A DNA stretch of 64,000 bases, taken from NCBI GenBank assembly GCA_913043025.1, contig CAJWLM010000003.1, positions 1 to 64,000 on the forward strand, written 5' to 3'. The notes below the pieces were generated by a model. It was not told the DNA's origin. It searched no databases and was given only the letters and a program-made list of their open reading frames with translations. The number at the start of each line of letters is the position of its first letter. Position 1 is the first letter of the stretch. A program made the translations under genes and the position numbers. Shown one piece after another: positions 8,116 to 16,017 of the stretch. Origin of the DNA: an uncultured Rhodospirillaceae bacterium (GTDB taxonomy: Bacteria; Pseudomonadota; Alphaproteobacteria; UBA8366).

Positions 8116-8904
8116 ATGATTTTTAGCTTTACCCCATTTGCTAATCTAAACACAGTAGAGATATTGCTACTAGTCGGCATAAATCTTTTTGGTTTCACGG
8201 TTCGCGGCGCGTTTGGGTTTGGCGCAGGGCTTCCGAATGTTTTACTGATGAGTTTAATAGTCCCACCGCACCAGGCGGTTATCTTACACAGCACAGCAAC
8301 GTTATTCTCACAGCTTCAACTTCTTCCACAGGGAGTGCGCGATGGTAACTGGCAAATCTCAAAGCGCCTTATATTTGGGTTCTTCTTTGCCACCATTGCA
8401 GGCGTATTGCTATTTTCCTCTTTAAATGAGGACCAACTAAAAATTTCAATAGGCCTACTCTTATTAATCATAATGTTCGCTGATTTGGCAAATCTTCTAG
8501 ATCGATTAAGCGTTCTTATTAATCTTAAGAGGCCAAGCGTGCCAGTTTTCTACGGTGCATTTTCTGGATTTATTGGAGCAATTGCAGGCGGTGGAACGGG
8601 CTATTTTCTGGCTGCATATCTCAAATGGGCAACTAAAAGCCCGATAAGTTTTCGCGGAACAAACCTTTTGATGGCAATTTTTTACGGCTTATGGAGATTT
8701 TTTCTACTAGTAATCGCCGGTTGGGTTGGGTGGCAAACCTTGCTGAATGCGTTGATACTGGTGCCGGCGGTCCTACTGGGCGGCATACTCGGGCGTTTAT
8801 TGTCTCAACGACTTAAAACCGCTACCTTCTACCGTGGCGTTCAATTAATATTGATACTCGCTGCAATCTTATTGATGGCCAAAGGATTAAAATTGTTCGA
8901 ATAA
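8116..8904 (+). CDS. TauE/SafE family sulfite/organic-anion exporter-like permease
   Basis: The 262-residue product has about 8 hydrophobic segments in two repeats. The conserved FGFGAG (near residue 35) and the second-half match GAIAGGGTGYF are typical of TauE/SafE proteins, which export sulfite, sulfoacetate or other anions across the inner membrane. I prefer the ATG at 8116 over an upstream in-frame start at 8056, which would overlap the preceding enolase-family gene. Its position between that gene and a rhodanese, with TauD-like dioxygenases downstream, fits disposal of sulfite, but that is inference. Confidence 0.8.
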   Translation: MIFSFTPFANLNTVEILLLVGINLFGFTVRGAFGFGAGLPNVLLMSLIVPPHQAVILHSTATLFSQLQLLPQGVRDGNWQISKRLIFGFFFATIAGVLLFSSLNEDQLKISIGLLLLIIMFADLANLLDRLSVLINLKRPSVPVFYGAFSGFIGAIAGGGTGYFLAAYLKWATKSPISFRGTNLLMAIFYGLWRFFLLVIAGWVGWQTLLNALILVPAVLLGGILGRLLSQRLKTATFYRGVQLILILAAILLMAKGLKLFE

Positions 8905-8982
8905 CTTACCGTCAAAACGCCTTGCCTTTAGCCTTTATTAATGACGCGACGAACACCACTAATCTGGAGAGGGGGTAAATAA

Positions 8983-10578
8983 ATGGCTTCTAAAATCAAC
9001 CCTGAGGATCTTAAGAAGATGCTGCATGATGGCGGCGAATTAGCATTACTTGATGTGCGCGAAGATGGAGAGTTTGGCGAAGGCCATATTCTCTATGCTA
9101 ATCCTTGTGCATATTCACATTTGGAGGCGCGTGTCACCGAACGAGTCCCGCGTAAAACTACTCGTATTGTATTGGTTGATGGAGGAAACGGCATTGCAGA
9201 ACAGGCTTCTAGACGTCTCTCGGAAATCGGTTATTCGAACATAACGATCCTGAACGGAGGCATCTCCAGTTGGGCTGAAGTTGGGTACACGCTATTTAAG
9301 GGGGTCAATGTGCCATGCAAGGCGTTTGGAGAGATGGTTGAACATTACACTAAGACACCTCACATCTCGCCCCACAAGTTAAAGGCCATTCAGGAAGACG
9401 GTAAACGCCATGTTATTCTAGATGGCCGAACACCGAAGGAATTTAATCGGATGAGCATCCCAGGGGGAATTAGCGTGCCAAACGCTGAACTAGTTTACCG
9501 CGTCCATGATTTAGCCCCAAACCCAGAAACTACAATCGTGGTAAATTGTGCTGGACGCACGCGCTCAATTATTGGAGCACAAACACTTATAAATGCTGGA
9601 TTGCCTAATCCAGTTGTTGCACTCAAGGGAGGAACAATGGGATGGACCCTAGCGGGTTTTAATCTTGAAAATGGCGCAACTCGGAAATACGACGAATTAT
9701 CGGAGGAAGGTAAAAAAACTGCCAAACAACGTGCTGGCAAAATCAAGAAAAATCTTCACATTGATACAGTTTCCTTTGATACCTTAAAATGCTGGCAAAG
9801 GGACTGCGAGCGCACACTTTTCCTTTTGGATGTTAGAAGTGCAGAAGAATTTGCGGATGGTCATTTACCCGAATCTACGCATGCTCCTGGCGGTCAATTA
9901 GTCCAGGCGTGTGATGAATGGATTGCTACTCTCGGCGCCCGCCTCATCTTACTCGACGATGAAAATAATATACGCGCAATTACAACCGCCCATTGGTTGA
10001 AACAGATGGGATGGGATGTTTGGATATTAGAGGGTGGCGTGCTACCGCACGTGGCAAACGTTGGATCAGAAACACCTAAATTTTGTGTCTCCCAAAAACT
10101 CAGTTTTGCGACCATCACTGCCGCGGAGCTGGAAAACGAGATCGCAAATGATGAAGTCGTAGTGGTTGATACTGATGTGAGCTGGCTCTACCGTGAAGAA
10201 CATATTCCTGGTGCCATATGGTGCACGCGCGCCCGTATTAATAACCTCGTTTCTAAGCTAATACCTGGCAAAAAAATTGTTTTATATTCCGAGCATGAAA
10301 CGAGAGCATGGCTACTCGCTATGGATCTTTCCGAAGTCGTTGAAGCGCCTATCGCAATACTCCGTGGGGGACGCGAGAAATGGCGGGAAGAGGGCCGCGC
10401 ATTAGAGAGCTCCCCTAAAGTGCCATCAAATTCTGAACAGCTTGATTTCTTGTTTTTCGTTCATGATCGCCATCAGGGAAATGAACAAGCAATGCGCGAG
10501 TATCTCGCCTGGGAGGAAGGGTTGCCGGCGCAGATTAGTGAGGACGGCGATGCGCGTTACCAAGTGTTCATGAAGTAA
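8983..10578 (+). CDS. Four-domain rhodanese-like protein
   Basis: The 531-residue product contains four rhodanese-like domains, at about 5-110, 127-235, 260-360 and 375-480, then a 50-residue tail. Only domain 2 keeps the catalytic loop Cys (NCAGRTRS, Cys189). The equivalent positions are Asp in domains 1 and 3 (VDGGNG, LDDENN) and Ser in domain 4 (YSEHET). One catalytic and three probable scaffold or regulatory domains are therefore predicted. Rhodaneses move sulfane sulfur from thiosulfate or persulfides to acceptors. No signal peptide is seen, so it is cytoplasmic. A GGAGAGGGGG site precedes the ATG. It lies downstream of the TauE-like permease and upstream of three TauD-like genes, suggesting organosulfur metabolism. 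Confidence 0.88.
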   Translation: MASKINPEDLKKMLHDGGELALLDVREDGEFGEGHILYANPCAYSHLEARVTERVPRKTTRIVLVDGGNGIAEQASRRLSEIGYSNITILNGGISSWAEVGYTLFKGVNVPCKAFGEMVEHYTKTPHISPHKLKAIQEDGKRHVILDGRTPKEFNRMSIPGGISVPNAELVYRVHDLAPNPETTIVVNCAGRTRSIIGAQTLINAGLPNPVVALKGGTMGWTLAGFNLENGATRKYDELSEEGKKTAKQRAGKIKKNLHIDTVSFDTLKCWQRDCERTLFLLDVRSAEEFADGHLPESTHAPGGQLVQACDEWIATLGARLILLDDENNIRAITTAHWLKQMGWDVWILEGGVLPHVANVGSETPKFCVSQKLSFATITAAELENEIANDEVVVVDTDVSWLYREEHIPGAIWCTRARINNLVSKLIPGKKIVLYSEHETRAWLLAMDLSEVVEAPIAILRGGREKWREEGRALESSPKVPSNSEQLDFLFFVHDRHQGNEQAMREYLAWEEGLPAQISEDGDARYQVFMK

Positions 10579-10804
10579 GGGATGTCGCGTCTAGCATGAC
10601 AAAAATATGCCTTAGAAAAGTTTAATCTGTCTTTCGTGCGCCGAGTGATCAATAGTGTGGTGTCTTTTGAAATAATTTAGACCGCCAAGAGCTCACACAG
10701 TCGAGCAATAGTGGGAACTTAAAAAAGAGCTATCAGAGAATAACTTATCAGTTTTATTCAGTCAGAACCAAGGGTGTCCATCCTCAGCAATAAAAGATGA
10801 GAAA

Positions 10805-11641
10805 ATGGAAATTAGAAAGCTAAGTGAATTTGTAGGAGCGGAGCTCGTAGGCATCGATGCCGGAGAGGTCATTAGTCAAAATATTAGAAAGGAAATATAT
10901 AAGGCGTGGGCGGACCACTCCGTATTATTACTGCGTAACCAGAATATCTCTCCACAAGAGTTTGTTTTTTTCGGTAGACAATTTGGGGTGCCCATAATTC
11001 AAACACTGAGCGATATGAACATTCAAGGCTGTCCTGAACTCGCCTACATATCCAGCGAAGACCGTGATGTTCACGGGTCAGGAAAACGAATTATTCGTGG
11101 AACCAGCTGGCATACGGATCACTCGTATGCACAAGTCCCACCAAAAGCAACCATATTACTAGCTGTAGACATCCCGGATAAGGGCGGAGACACCGAATTT
11201 ACGTCATCAACCGCGGCTTTTGAAGCACTCAGTGAGGAAGAACGTACAAACCTCGAAAATAAATTCTCAACACATGCCTATCAAAGCAGTCGTAGCCCAA
11301 GACCAATGGCTATTCGAGCCGCTGAAGACGAAAAACGGTATCCCGGTGATGTGACACATCCACTTGTCAGAACTAACCCTGACACAGGACGTAGGTCAAT
11401 TTACGTTAACACCGTGCGAACAGAGTGCATTCTGGACATGGACCGAGAAAAAAGTGATGCGTTGCTTGACAGAATATATGCTCATCTCGATCAAGAAAAA
11501 TTTCAATACCGCCACAAATGGCAATCTGGTGACATTATTATTTGGGATAATCGAAGTGTCCTCCATAAAGCAAATGGTGATTACAAGGGCAAACGGTTTC
11601 TTTACAGGATGATGATTGAGGGTGAAAAGCCGATTTTATAA
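10805..11641 (+). CDS. TauD/TfdA-family alpha-ketoglutarate-dependent dioxygenase, copy 1
   Basis: The 278-residue product is a non-heme Fe(II)/2-oxoglutarate dioxygenase. The iron ligands are His103 and Asp105 (WHTDHS) and His254 (VLHKANGDY); the Arg residues of the KRFLYRM tail bind 2-oxoglutarate. Family members hydroxylate taurine, sulfonates, 2,4-D or similar acids, often releasing sulfite or glyoxylate. It is the first of three tandem paralogs with very similar layouts. The ribosome site is weak (GATGAG). A 226-base gap separates it from the rhodanese gene, so it may have its own promoter, though none is obvious. Confidence 0.88.
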   Translation: MEIRKLSEFVGAELVGIDAGEVISQNIRKEIYKAWADHSVLLLRNQNISPQEFVFFGRQFGVPIIQTLSDMNIQGCPELAYISSEDRDVHGSGKRIIRGTSWHTDHSYAQVPPKATILLAVDIPDKGGDTEFTSSTAAFEALSEEERTNLENKFSTHAYQSSRSPRPMAIRAAEDEKRYPGDVTHPLVRTNPDTGRRSIYVNTVRTECILDMDREKSDALLDRIYAHLDQEKFQYRHKWQSGDIIIWDNRSVLHKANGDYKGKRFLYRMMIEGEKPIL

Positions 11642-11695
11642 GAGAGAAACATAGACGGGAGCCTCATCACGTTATGGGCTTAGGAGCGGGAAAGA

Positions 11696-12544
11696 ATGGC
11701 ATTTGAAGTATGTAAGCTTTCGAAAAGCTTAGGCGCCGAGGTGAAAGGTCTCGATTTGCGGGAAGCTTTGAATCCCTCGATCAGAACCAAGATAAATGAT
11801 GCCTTCGTTGAAAACGTTGTTTTAGTCTTTCGTAATCAGAACCTAACCGCGCAACAATTTCTTGCGGCCGCCAAGCAGCTTGGGCAGCCGGCGACTCAAA
11901 AGCTCTCGCAATATAAAGTACCTGGCTGCCCTATGGTATCCTACGTATCAAATCAGGAAAAAACTGATGCTGGAAACCCAAAATTACTCGGTAAAGCGTG
12001 GCATACAGATCATTCCTTCCAACCTGAACCACCGAAAGCCACACTACTTTATGGAGTTAAACTTCCCAAACGGGGAGGAGATACGTGGTTTGCGAACATG
12101 AAGCTTGCGTATGACACGTTACCGAACAAACTTAAAGATCGTATCAAAGGATTAGAAGCAATACATGCCTATCGAGAGAGCCGGGAAGTAATGAGTAAAA
12201 ATGAGCGCAATGCTGAAATACTTACGGATGCGGAAGAACGAAAATTAAACACAGTACACCCAGTGATTCGAACCCACGATATAAGTGGCTCCAAGTCAAT
12301 CTACCTTAATCCACTTCGAATAAAACGGTTTATAGGGATGAGTTCCGATGAAAGTTCTAAACTATTGGAACGCTTGATACTTCACTCCACCAAAGATAAT
12401 CTTGTTTATGTTCACAGATGGCAACAAGGAGATGTTATCATCTGGGATAATCGTCAGGCAATGCACCGCGTTGAACATAATTATGATTTAAGCGAGGAGC
12501 GCCTTATGCATCGAATCATTCTCAAGGGTATAAAGCCGGAGTGA
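11696..12544 (+). CDS. TauD/TfdA-family alpha-ketoglutarate-dependent dioxygenase, copy 2
   Basis: The 282-residue product has iron ligands His103, Asp105 (WHTDHS) and His257 (AMHRVEHNY), and the 2-oxoglutarate-binding Arg residues in the ERLMHRI tail. It lacks one residue relative to copy 3 in the loop before HTD and differs in the segment after HAYRESR, where these enzymes build the substrate pocket, so a different substrate is likely. A GGAGCGGG element precedes the ATG. It lies 54 bases after copy 1 and 9 bases before copy 3, so the three are probably one transcript. Confidence 0.88.
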   Translation: MAFEVCKLSKSLGAEVKGLDLREALNPSIRTKINDAFVENVVLVFRNQNLTAQQFLAAAKQLGQPATQKLSQYKVPGCPMVSYVSNQEKTDAGNPKLLGKAWHTDHSFQPEPPKATLLYGVKLPKRGGDTWFANMKLAYDTLPNKLKDRIKGLEAIHAYRESREVMSKNERNAEILTDAEERKLNTVHPVIRTHDISGSKSIYLNPLRIKRFIGMSSDESSKLLERLILHSTKDNLVYVHRWQQGDVIIWDNRQAMHRVEHNYDLSEERLMHRIILKGIKPE

Positions 12545-12553
12545 GGTAGGAAC

Positions 12554-13396
12554 ATGAAGATTGAGATTAACAAACTTACAAATACCATTGGTGCCGAAGT
12601 CATAGGTATTGACCTAACTCAAATTGTCGGGGCAGGGACAAAAAAAATGCTCAATAAGGCGCTTGCCGAGAATCTAGTTTTAGTTTTTCGCAATCAAACT
12701 CTCAGCCGGCCTCAGTTTAGAGATGCGGTTCTACTCTTTGGTAAAGCCAAATATCAACTGTTGCAACAGTATCTATATGAAGACACCCCTGAAATAGGTG
12801 TTGTTACTAATCGTGATCGGGACGAAGCGGGTGATGGTAAGGTTCTGATCCGTGGACACACGTGGCATACTGACCACTCCAATGAAGAGGTTCCAGCAAA
12901 GGCTACTGCCCTTTATGGCGTATCCCTCCCTGCCCAAGGCGGGGACACCATGTTTTGTAACTGTCAAGCTGCCTATGAGTGTTTACCTGAAGACATGAAA
13001 ACGATAGTTGACCCACTTAAAGCAATCCATACCTATAACAGCCGTTTCGCGCCCAGAAAACTTCCAAAGCGTACCGAGGAAGAAGTGGCCCGCTCACCAG
13101 ATGTTGCTCATCCTGTCGCGCGAACGCATCCAGAAACCGGCAAAAAAGCTATTTATGTCAATCCTATACGTATTGAGAAGTTTGAAGGAATGGAAATTGA
13201 AGAGAGCCAAACATTACTGGAAAAACTTATAAAATTCGCGAGCCAGGAAAAATTTATTTATCGGCACAAGTGGGTTTTGGGCGACATGGTGATTTGGGAT
13301 AATCGCCAAACGATGCACCAAGCAACCAAGGATTATGATATGTCACAATTCCGCAAGCTCTATCGCATGATGGTCGAGGGTGACCGGCCTGTTTAA
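12554..13396 (+). CDS. TauD/TfdA-family alpha-ketoglutarate-dependent dioxygenase, copy 3
   Basis: The 280-residue product has iron ligands His105, Asp107 (WHTDHS) and His255 (TMHQATKDY), and the tail FRKLYRM with the 2-oxoglutarate-binding Arg. The start is supported by GGTAGGAAC directly upstream and close spacing to copy 2. All three paralogs keep the DHSVLLLRNQ-type beta strand and the GGDT turn. The next 298 bases to the binding-protein gene hold no clear gene or terminator that I could see. Confidence 0.88.
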   Translation: MKIEINKLTNTIGAEVIGIDLTQIVGAGTKKMLNKALAENLVLVFRNQTLSRPQFRDAVLLFGKAKYQLLQQYLYEDTPEIGVVTNRDRDEAGDGKVLIRGHTWHTDHSNEEVPAKATALYGVSLPAQGGDTMFCNCQAAYECLPEDMKTIVDPLKAIHTYNSRFAPRKLPKRTEEEVARSPDVAHPVARTHPETGKKAIYVNPIRIEKFEGMEIEESQTLLEKLIKFASQEKFIYRHKWVLGDMVIWDNRQTMHQATKDYDMSQFRKLYRMMVEGDRPV

Positions 13397-13694
13397 TATT
13401 TCTCCAGCTTGTAATAAAACCGTGGAGAGGTACACATACAGTCAATTTATTGTGGCTGCATTGTCAATCTTATAAACTTTACAACTTGCAAGTGTTGGCA
13501 GGTCTCTAAAATCAAAGCAAATTAATTTGTCTCATTAATCCCACATCGCCAAAAGAAAGGCTAACCTGTCAAAAATAGGTATCGCATCGGTCTGCGGTTT
13601 CCATTTTGATAAAAATTAACCAGATATTTTTTGAGAAATACAGCGATTTTCTGTGAGCCCCTTAGATAGGGCTATATTAAGTTTTTGGGAGAAT

Positions 13695-14588
13695 ATGGTG
13701 AAAAAAATTAATGTAGGGTTTAGTCGGTATTCAGCATTCTATAGCCCTTTAATAGCAACAATTGCAGGCGGTTTTTTAAGGGAAGAGGGTTTAGAGCCCG
13801 AATATCATATTGCAGATGCACAGAAGTCGGTATTTGACATGATTGCCGATGGAACCGTCGAAGTAACACAATCAGCAGTTTCTGCAAGCTGGGTTCCGCT
13901 CGAGAAGGGTGAAAAATCACCAGTGCAGCATTTCGCGCAAATTAACATAAAGGATGGGTTTTTCATTGTTGCCAGAGAGCCGGATCCGAATTTTACATGG
14001 GACAAACTCAAAGGGAAAAAAATGATTGTAGACCATGGTGGACAGCCTATGGCGATGTTTCGCTTTGCCTGCCACCTGTCTGGATTACCCTTTGACTCCA
14101 TAGAGGCAATTGACTTGGGAGGTACGGATACAATGGAAGCTGGCTTTCGTGCTGGCCGAGCAGATTACGCACATTTTCAAGGTCCTACGCCACAACAATT
14201 AGAGGCAGAGGATGTGGGATATGTGGTTGCCTCTGTCGGCGAAGTAATTGGCCCCGTTGCCTTCTCTAGCCTGGCAGCATCACCGGAGTGGCTTTCTACT
14301 GATGACGCTGGGTCTTTCATGAGTGCCTATCGTAAAGCCCGCAAATATTGCATAGAGACATCCGCTGAAGATATTGCACACATGGAAGATGGCTACTTCA
14401 ATGGGATAGGCCAACCGGCATTAATCAATTGTCTCAATGCCTATAAAGGCCTCGGAAATTGGCATCCCTCAGTAGAAATATCATCAGCATCATACGAGCG
14501 CGCCTTAGATGTTTTTTCTAATTGCGGTCTGATCACTAAAAGACACCCCTTTGAGCAAGTAGCAGTTTTGCCACCAGATATTCAATAG
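13695..14588 (+). CDS. NMT1/THI5-like (SsuA/TauA-type) substrate-binding protein without signal peptide
   Basis: The 297-residue product resembles periplasmic binding proteins of nitrate/sulfonate/pyrimidine ABC systems. It has an N-terminal VGFSRYSAFYSP strand-loop, the GLEPEYHIAD segment and the SALAASPEW-like C-terminal half. I chose ATG 13695 because GGGAG lies just upstream; the GTG at 13653 has no such site. From this ATG there is no hydrophobic signal sequence, which is odd for a transport-binding protein. No ABC ATPase or permease gene is adjacent; the next gene is an MFS transporter. It could be a cytoplasmic ligand-binding protein or enzyme of the NMT1/THI5 fold. Confidence 0.7.
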   Translation: MVKKINVGFSRYSAFYSPLIATIAGGFLREEGLEPEYHIADAQKSVFDMIADGTVEVTQSAVSASWVPLEKGEKSPVQHFAQINIKDGFFIVAREPDPNFTWDKLKGKKMIVDHGGQPMAMFRFACHLSGLPFDSIEAIDLGGTDTMEAGFRAGRADYAHFQGPTPQQLEAEDVGYVVASVGEVIGPVAFSSLAASPEWLSTDDAGSFMSAYRKARKYCIETSAEDIAHMEDGYFNGIGQPALINCLNAYKGLGNWHPSVEISSASYERALDVFSNCGLITKRHPFEQVAVLPPDIQ

Positions 14589-14620
14589 CGCATATCGGGG
14601 CCAATATATGATTGAGCAGT

Positions 14621-15874
14621 ATGAAATTAAAAAGAGCTGATGACGGCCAGGCTGGTTGGAGATTATCTCTGGCCGTATTTGTTCTGGCTCACCTTGTAGG
14701 AACGGTCCATTCAACTGCCGTCACTGTAATGGTGCCTATAATTAAAACTTACTATCAAGCCCCATACACCGCCGTTGCAGCACTTATAACATGGTATAGT
14801 ATTGGACAAGCAGTTTCCTCGGTTCCCAACGGCAACATGATTGACCGTATTGGAGTACGAAATGGCCTACTAGTTGGCTTTGCTATTTTGTTCTCAGCGG
14901 CGGTTTTAGTTTCATTTGCAGAAAATATCCTTATGGCTTACATCGCCCTTTTTATGATGGGCTGGGGATATTCCGCCATTAATCCTGCTACCTCTAAAGG
15001 TGTTTTTTTATGTTTCCCCGCCAATCGTCGGGCCACAGCAATGGGTATCAAGCAAACCGGTGTGCCGCTTGGCGGCGTCCTGGCCGGTTTACTTGGCGGC
15101 CTAGCGGTGTCTCATAGAGTTGAGGCATCCGGTTGGAACCTGCATTGGCAGACTATAATGCTTATAATATCTGCAATAACGTTTGTTGGCGTCGGCCTAT
15201 GTTTTCTGTTACCTCCATCCCTGAATAAAACCGAGGATGTAACAGAAAAGCAAAGCGTATTTAGTGAACTCAAAGTACTTGCGTCAGACCGACAATTTAA
15301 TCGGTATGTTCTATCCACAATGGCATTCAATTTCGGACAGTATAATTTCTTTACTTTTTTAACGGCCTTTCTCACAAAAGTACTGAGCTTTGGTCAAGAG
15401 ACTGCCGGAGTCATCTACAGCTTTGTCCAAGCAGTAAGCGCTCTCGCGCGACCTTTCTGGGGGTTTGCGAGTGATTTTTTCTTACATAGCCGAAAAAAAG
15501 CACTCTGCTTAGTAATATGCTCCCTCGCAGTAATATGTTTTTCTGCATGCTCCCTAATTTCTTATGCGGGTGCGCCAGCATGGTTTGGAATAGGTATATC
15601 CGTTATTCTCGGTGCTACGATCGCCTCCTACCCTCCCTTGATACAAGCCATGACAGTTGAGGCAGTCGAACCCAAAAGGATAGGATCAGCGCTTGGTTAC
15701 ACGCATATGGGTATGCACACAGGTGCATGTTTAGGGCCTCTGGCCATGGGAGCTGCCCTCGACCTTTTTAATTATAGTGTGGGTTATGGTCTCACAGCCA
15801 TGGTGGTGCTTACTGGAGTTTTACTGTTGGGTTTTGGATTCCGGGAAGGGCCAGTTCATCAAAAGGAAAAATAG
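14621..15874 (+). CDS. Major facilitator superfamily transporter
   Basis: The 417-residue product has about 12 hydrophobic segments, an MFS motif after helix 2 (NGNMIDRIGVRNG) and GIKQTGVPLGG in helix 5, typical of anion:cation symporter or CynX/NarK-like MFS proteins. An in-frame TTG lies 9 bases upstream; neither start has a clear ribosome site. It follows the binding-protein gene by about 30 bases and is probably co-transcribed. The substrate may relate to the dioxygenase cluster, but this is inference. Confidence 0.8.
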   Translation: MKLKRADDGQAGWRLSLAVFVLAHLVGTVHSTAVTVMVPIIKTYYQAPYTAVAALITWYSIGQAVSSVPNGNMIDRIGVRNGLLVGFAILFSAAVLVSFAENILMAYIALFMMGWGYSAINPATSKGVFLCFPANRRATAMGIKQTGVPLGGVLAGLLGGLAVSHRVEASGWNLHWQTIMLIISAITFVGVGLCFLLPPSLNKTEDVTEKQSVFSELKVLASDRQFNRYVLSTMAFNFGQYNFFTFLTAFLTKVLSFGQETAGVIYSFVQAVSALARPFWGFASDFFLHSRKKALCLVICSLAVICFSACSLISYAGAPAWFGIGISVILGATIASYPPLIQAMTVEAVEPKRIGSALGYTHMGMHTGACLGPLAMGAALDLFNYSVGYGLTAMVVLTGVLLLGFGFREGPVHQKEK

Positions 15875-15991
15875 TGAAAAATATCTGACCATGTCTAGTC
15901 TTTCCCGATGCATTTACCTCTGGAAACCCCTACCACAACTTCAGCTTAAGTTATTTAGCCGATCTGTCCAGAAGCATCCTTAAAAACCTTA

Positions 15992-16017
15992 GCGCGGTAG
16001 AAACAAATTAGCCGCGC
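15992..16017 (-). terminator. Candidate terminator at the end of tctAB copy 1
   Basis: On the minus strand GCGCGG and CCGCGC form a 6-base GC stem with a 14-base loop that includes the gene's stop codon; a TTTTT run follows about 5 bases later. The long loop makes this only a moderate candidate. Confidence 0.4.
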
